Part shown: positions 1 through 2,679 of the stretch, in pieces | Numbering within the stretch: position 1 is the stretch's first letter | Layout: each line of letters starts with the position of its first letter | Assembly (NCBI GenBank): GCA_017452305.1 | Contig: JAFTMQ010000124.1 | Coordinates: 1-5,512, forward strand | Source: Clostridia bacterium | GTDB lineage: Bacteria; Bacillota; Clostridia; Christensenellales; Borkfalkiaceae | Length of the DNA stretch: 5,512 nt | Reading direction: 5' to 3' | Program-made: the position numbers and the translations under genes | The notes under the pieces: generated by a model | Seen by the model: the letters and a program-made list of their open reading frames with translations, nothing else | Told to the model about the DNA's origin: nothing | The model's database searches: none

Positions 1-734
1 ACGGCGAGGATGTGGTCGCGGAAGTTCCCTTCACGGTGGAAACGACGGAAATTCAAGTGCCTGCACTTCCCGAAGGCATTGAAAGAGAGCATTATACTTA
101 CGCTTGGGGCGCATACGACTTGAAGGATTATAAAAACCAAACGGTTGAGGTCGTTTATACGCCGATTGAATACAAGGTAGAATTTGTAAACGACGAAGGC
201 TTTATGATTGCGCCTACCGTTAAATTCACGGTGGAAAACGTTGGCGACGTCGTATTCCCCGACGCACCCAAAGATTATCAAAAAGAAGGCTACACGGCGG
301 TTTGGACTATCGCGCCTCAAGATTTGCAATTGCAAAATTACACGGCGACGGTAACCTGGTCGTTGAACACCTACACCCTCACCTTCATCAAAGGCGAAGA
401 AGAAGTTAAGGTTCCTTTCAACGTAGAAATGACGGAAATTGAAGAACCCGAGCTTCCTACGAAAGCGTATTATACCGCTTCTTGGGGCAAGTATGACTTG
501 AAGAAAGGCGAGGATCAAACGGTTGAAGTAATCTACGAGGCAACCAAATACAAAATTTCCTTCATGTTTGGGACGGAACTTGTTGCCGAGGAATTCTTCA
601 CGATTGAGGATAACGAAATCACCGAACCTGCAATCCCTACGCTTGAAGGCTTTGAAGGCGGTGAATGGGACGAATACGATACTACGCGTTTAGAAGACCA
701 AACCGTTCAATTAATCAACTTCACGGCAAGCTCC
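1..734 (+). repeat. Four degenerate ~60-residue beta-grasp-like protein repeats
   Basis: The repeats are one partial copy (1-170) and three full copies (171-371, 372-548, 549-734) of 67, 59 and 62 residues. Shared columns are an opening Y-x-[VLI]-x-F strand, V-x-F-x-[VI]-E, I-x-x-P-x-x-P, an aromatic/Trp strand (W32, W98, W158, W219, usually followed by Y-D-[LT]) and a closing Q-T-V-[EQ]-[VL] strand. The spacing and the leading Y-x-L-x-F strand match the InlB-type repeat that follows at 735, so these look like diverged relatives lacking the D-A-N-G-G turn. This is a comparison by eye; the family assignment of the degenerate copies is inference. Confidence 0.72.
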
Positions 735-2465
735 TACACGCTTACCTTCGACGCAAACGGCGGTTCTTCTGAATCGTTGGATTTGGAAGTAACGTTCGGC
801 GAGGCGTATGAGCTTCCCATCGCAACGACGACGGCGGCTGGTCAATACTTCAACGGTTGGGCTGACGAAAACGGCAACCTCGTTCCTCAAACGGGCACGT
901 GGAAGATCGCAAGCAACGTAACCTTAAAGGCAGTATATTCCAACGTGATGTCGTTCACCGACGGCGTTGTACCCGTGGCGTTTACCAAAGCGGATACGAC
1001 GGCAAGCTTGGATATCGTGAATATCAACGGCAACAACGTATTGAAGCTCAACAACCCTAGCAGCGGTTCGCCGGCAATGAAGGTTACGACGGCTTGGTTG
1101 GCGGAATACTTTGCAGATGAAAACGTGGATTATATCGCATTCGACGCAATCGCAGATATGACAAACAATAACTTCCGCCGCGATACGAACAGAGATGGCG
1201 CTTTAACCGCAGTTACTTACGAGCAAGACATGACCTATGATCACGACAGTGACGGTGACGGCACCAAAGAAAAGTATCCTACCACGGGTGTGCGCGCAGA
1301 CGCTTGGAAGACCTTCTATTTTAGTAGAGCGGACTACGAGTTCTGGGTATCAAAAGGCGTTACGGAAGCAAGATTTATTGCTTCGGGCGGTTTTAGCGCA
1401 GGTCAAAACGTGTATATCGACAATATCCGCCCCGTAACGGAAGAAGAACGCCAAGCAGGTATTGGCAGCTTTGAAAGTGCAGGTATTCGTATCAACGACG
1501 CTGGCAAGACCTTGTTGTTCTATACGCTTGGTCAAGGCACGACTTGGCAATTTAATATGCAAGTAAGCGCGGGCGTCTTCGCCAACGTAGGGCTTACCAA
1601 CGACAACGTAACGGACGGTATTGCGGCGCTTACCTTCACGAAAGTGGCAGGAAATCTTACTGTCAGCCTTCCGAGTGATAAAGCTTGGTGCAAAGCGCTT
1701 ATTACGACGACGGGCTATTGGGCAGTTGACGTTTACGTACCCGTAGGCGCAGGGGCGAAGGTTTCTTCGGAATCTACTGGGCTTAAAAACAGTGTTATTC
1801 CTTGCGGTGTTCCCGCGGAAGGTGCTTGGACGACGATTTACCTGTCTGACAGTGTGAGCAAGCTCATCATTAGCGATACCAACGGCGGTACGTACTGCAT
1901 TGATAACTTCCGCACGGTAACGGCAGAAGAATTCACGGCGGCACAATACGGCTTTGAAGTAGGTACGGTAGGCTTGCGTACAAACTTGTTGAACGACGAA
2001 AATACGGCTAGCGGCGCGGCATACGTTTACTACAAAGGGAACGATTATTCTGGCGTAAAGGCGTCCCTCGTTATTGGCGAAGGCAATGGCGCTGGCGACG
2101 TAAATGCAGTTTCCAACGTGCGTTTTGATAATCAAATCGTACATGGCGGCAAGTATTCCCTCGCGTTTGATAAGGGCAACGGTTATATGTTTTTCACCCG
2201 TCACGCAGAATCGTCCGCATTGACTAACTTCGCAGGTGGCTTTACCTTCTGGATTTATAGCACGGTAGAAATTAACGGCGTAGATAGCAATCAAGTAACG
2301 AACGGTGTAAACGGCAAGGTTGGCGGTACGGGCATTATTATTCCCGCAAATACTTGGACGCAAATCACCATCAACGCAGACGAAATCGGCAACGGTAGAT
2401 TCTTGATTTTGCAAGGCAACTTCGCTGGTACGATTTACGTTGATGATTTTCAACCCCTCAATTAA
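1..2465 (+). CDS. Large secreted modular protein, 3' portion: beta-grasp (InlB-like) repeats followed by three jelly-roll-like modules; 5' end outside window
   Basis: The reading frame is open from the first full codon (base 3) to TAA at 2463-2465, giving 820 visible residues. The GTG at base 12 is not a credible start: there is no ribosome binding site, and the codons before it (G-E-D) continue a repeat that recurs further on as K-G-E-E-E-V-K-V-P-F. Residues below count from the codon at base 12. Residues 1-241 hold four degenerate repeats. Residues 242-311 are a canonical InlB/Listeria-Bacteroides repeat (Y-T-L-T-F-D-A-N-G-G, F-N-G-W at 280-283). Then come three beta-rich modules: A (313-477), B (485-636) and C (646-817). 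They end in YIDN (468-471), YCIDN (628-632) and YVDD (809-812), strands typical of carbohydrate-binding sandwiches. The protein stops five residues after the last of these, with no LPXTG, SLH, dockerin or membrane segment. It is paralogous to the gene at 2680. Glycan or surface binding is inferred from motifs; no catalytic residues are recognised. Confidence 0.93.
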   Translation, partial: GEDVVAEVPFTVETTEIQVPALPEGIEREHYTYAWGAYDLKDYKNQTVEVVYTPIEYKVEFVNDEGFMIAPTVKFTVENVGDVVFPDAPKDYQKEGYTAVWTIAPQDLQLQNYTATVTWSLNTYTLTFIKGEEEVKVPFNVEMTEIEEPELPTKAYYTASWGKYDLKKGEDQTVEVIYEATKYKISFMFGTELVAEEFFTIEDNEITEPAIPTLEGFEGGEWDEYDTTRLEDQTVQLINFTASSYTLTFDANGGSSESLDLEVTFGEAYELPIATTTAAGQYFNGWADENGNLVPQTGTWKIASNVTLKAVYSNVMSFTDGVVPVAFTKADTTASLDIVNINGNNVLKLNNPSSGSPAMKVTTAWLAEYFADENVDYIAFDAIADMTNNNFRRDTNRDGALTAVTYEQDMTYDHDSDGDGTKEKYPTTGVRADAWKTFYFSRADYEFWVSKGVTEARFIASGGFSAGQNVYIDNIRPVTEEERQAGIGSFESAGIRINDAGKTLLFYTLGQGTTWQFNMQVSAGVFANVGLTNDNVTDGIAALTFTKVAGNLTVSLPSDKAWCKALITTTGYWAVDVYVPVGAGAKVSSESTGLKNSVIPCGVPAEGAWTTIYLSDSVSKLIISDTNGGTYCIDNFRTVTAEEFTAAQYGFEVGTVGLRTNLLNDENTASGAAYVYYKGNDYSGVKASLVIGEGNGAGDVNAVSNVRFDNQIVHGGKYSLAFDKGNGYMFFTRHAESSALTNFAGGFTFWIYSTVEINGVDSNQVTNGVNGKVGGTGIIIPANTWTQITINADEIGNGRFLILQGNFAGTIYVDDFQPLN
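735..944 (+). repeat. InlB B-repeat / Listeria-Bacteroides repeat domain in the upstream protein
   Basis: Residues 242-311 show the family signature: Y-T-L-T-F-D-A-N-G-G at the start, G-E-A-Y-E-L-P in the middle, F-N-G-W-A-D-E-N-G-N, and a closing V-T-L-K-A-V-Y strand. This is a small beta-grasp-like spacer domain common in Gram-positive and gut bacterial surface proteins. It is immediately followed by module A, the same order as at 5218-5512 in the downstream gene. Confidence 0.88.
948..2462 (+). repeat. A-B-C module triplet, first copy (upstream protein)
   Basis: Module A is at about 948-1442, B at 1464-1919 and C at 1947-2462. B and C open with a [SG]-F-E strand (G-S-F-E, Y-G-F-E), followed by a G-[IL]-R-[IT]-N strand. 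All three close with a D-[ND]-[IF] strand, and A and B then continue into a V-T-x-E-E linker. Module C carries the jelly-roll-like signature H-x-G-x-Y-S-L-A-F, G-G-F-[TS]-F-W-I-Y-S and I-P-A-N-T-W-T-Q. Module A here has an extra stretch of about 15 residues relative to the other gene, containing two Asp-rich loops. Assignment to a carbohydrate-binding-type beta sandwich rests on these motifs and not on a profile match. Confidence 0.75.
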
Positions 2466-2500
2466 TAGTTTAAAAAAATAAAATAAAGGAATAGAGATTT

Positions 2501-2533
2501 GCGGTAGCCGTCCTTCAAAACGGCGGCTACTGC
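2501..2533 (+). promoter_or_regulatory. Strong inverted repeat (hairpin) without a U-tract
   Basis: The left arm GCGGTAGCCG (2501-2510) pairs with the right arm CGGCTACTGC (2524-2533): ten continuous pairs including one G-U. The stem extends by U2511-G2523 and C2512-G2522, closing on a 9-base A-rich loop. The bases after the stem are GAAAATCAAAAAGG, with no run of T, so a standard intrinsic terminator is not supported. A duplicated CGGCGG at 2521-2526 allows a slipped alternative in which 2507-2511 pairs with 2520-2524. It may be an RNA-stabilising, processing or attenuation element between cistrons; its function is unknown. Confidence 0.7.
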
Positions 2534-2543
2534 GAAAATCAAA

Positions 2544-2549
2544 AAGGGA
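2544..2549 (+). promoter_or_regulatory. Ribosome binding site of the small ORF (AAGGGA)
   Basis: AAGGGA lies 8 bases before the ATG at 2558 in an A-rich, poorly structured context just downstream of the hairpin. This spacing is what makes the 35-codon ORF credible as a translated gene. Confidence 0.7.
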
Positions 2550-2557
2550 AATTAAAA

Positions 2558-2665
2558 ATGAAAAAAGAATATCTTTCTTTGGAAATTGAATTGTTTTTCC
2601 TTGCCAACAACGACGTCATCACGGCATCGAGCGACGATATGACGAGTGACGACATATTCGATTAA
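2558..2665 (+). CDS. Small acidic peptide, 35 aa, translationally coupled to the downstream surface protein
   Basis: ATG at 2558 with an AAGGGA site 8 bases upstream; TAA at 2663-2665. The peptide begins MKKEYLSLEIE, has a short hydrophobic stretch (L-F-F-L-A, residues 12-16), then N-D-V-I-T-A-S-S (18-25) and an Asp-rich tail ending D-D-I-F-D. By count it has 6 Asp, 3 Glu and 2 Lys. The hydrophobic stretch is too short and too broken by Glu for a signal peptide or membrane helix. From memory, the layout M-K-K-x-Y-x-x-x-x-[ED]-...-D-V-I-x-x-S recurs in small unannotated ORFs of gut Firmicutes; I cannot name a family. The stop codon overlaps AAAGGAG of the next gene by two bases, and the next ATG follows 14 bases after it, suggesting coupled translation. 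Possible roles are a leader/coupling peptide or a peptide acting with the surface protein; neither is shown. Confidence 0.72.
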   Translation: MKKEYLSLEIELFFLANNDVITASSDDMTSDDIFD

Positions 2666-2670
2666 AGGAG
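2664..2670 (+). promoter_or_regulatory. Ribosome binding site of the second large gene (AAAGGAG)
   Basis: AAAGGAG sits 9 bases before ATG 2680 and fixes the start, since a signal peptide follows immediately. Its first two bases are the last two of the small ORF's TAA, so ribosomes finishing the peptide stop on this site. Confidence 0.85.
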
Positions 2671-2679
2671 AGTGGCAAA

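Larger units (their letters stand above)
2466..2557 (+). other. Intergenic gap with A-rich stretch and hairpin
   Basis: These 92 bases separate the first large gene from the small ORF. The first 35 are A-rich and include a lone TAAAAT (2479-2484) with no matching -35 box, so no promoter is called. The middle holds the GC-rich hairpin described separately, and the end carries the small ORF's ribosome binding site. The short distance and same orientation allow read-through transcription, with the hairpin as a possible attenuation or processing point. Confidence 0.6.

Noticed and set aside
12..14. GTG at base 12 as the start of the first gene
   Set aside because: No ribosome binding site or signal peptide; the frame is open to the window edge and the preceding codons belong to a repeat copy.
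1182..1271. Dockerin domain
   Set aside because: Only the loop starts match; the helices and spacing of a dockerin are lacking and the motifs lie inside module A, so no cellulosome link is claimed.
1350..2453. Long antisense open frame (367 codons) opposite the first large gene
   Set aside because: It is in codon register with a well-supported sense gene that rarely uses TTA, CTA or TCA. Its protein is rich in Arg, Cys and Val with no recognisable domain, and no ribosome binding site was noted.
2479..2484. TAAAAT as a -10 promoter element before the small ORF
   Set aside because: The region about 17 bases upstream (CCTCAA) bears no resemblance to TTGACA, and A-rich sequence yields such hexamers by chance.
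2501..2533. Hairpin as a standard intrinsic terminator
   Set aside because: No T-run follows on the plus strand; on the minus strand T-rich sequence does not directly abut the stem. Kept as a hairpin of unknown role.
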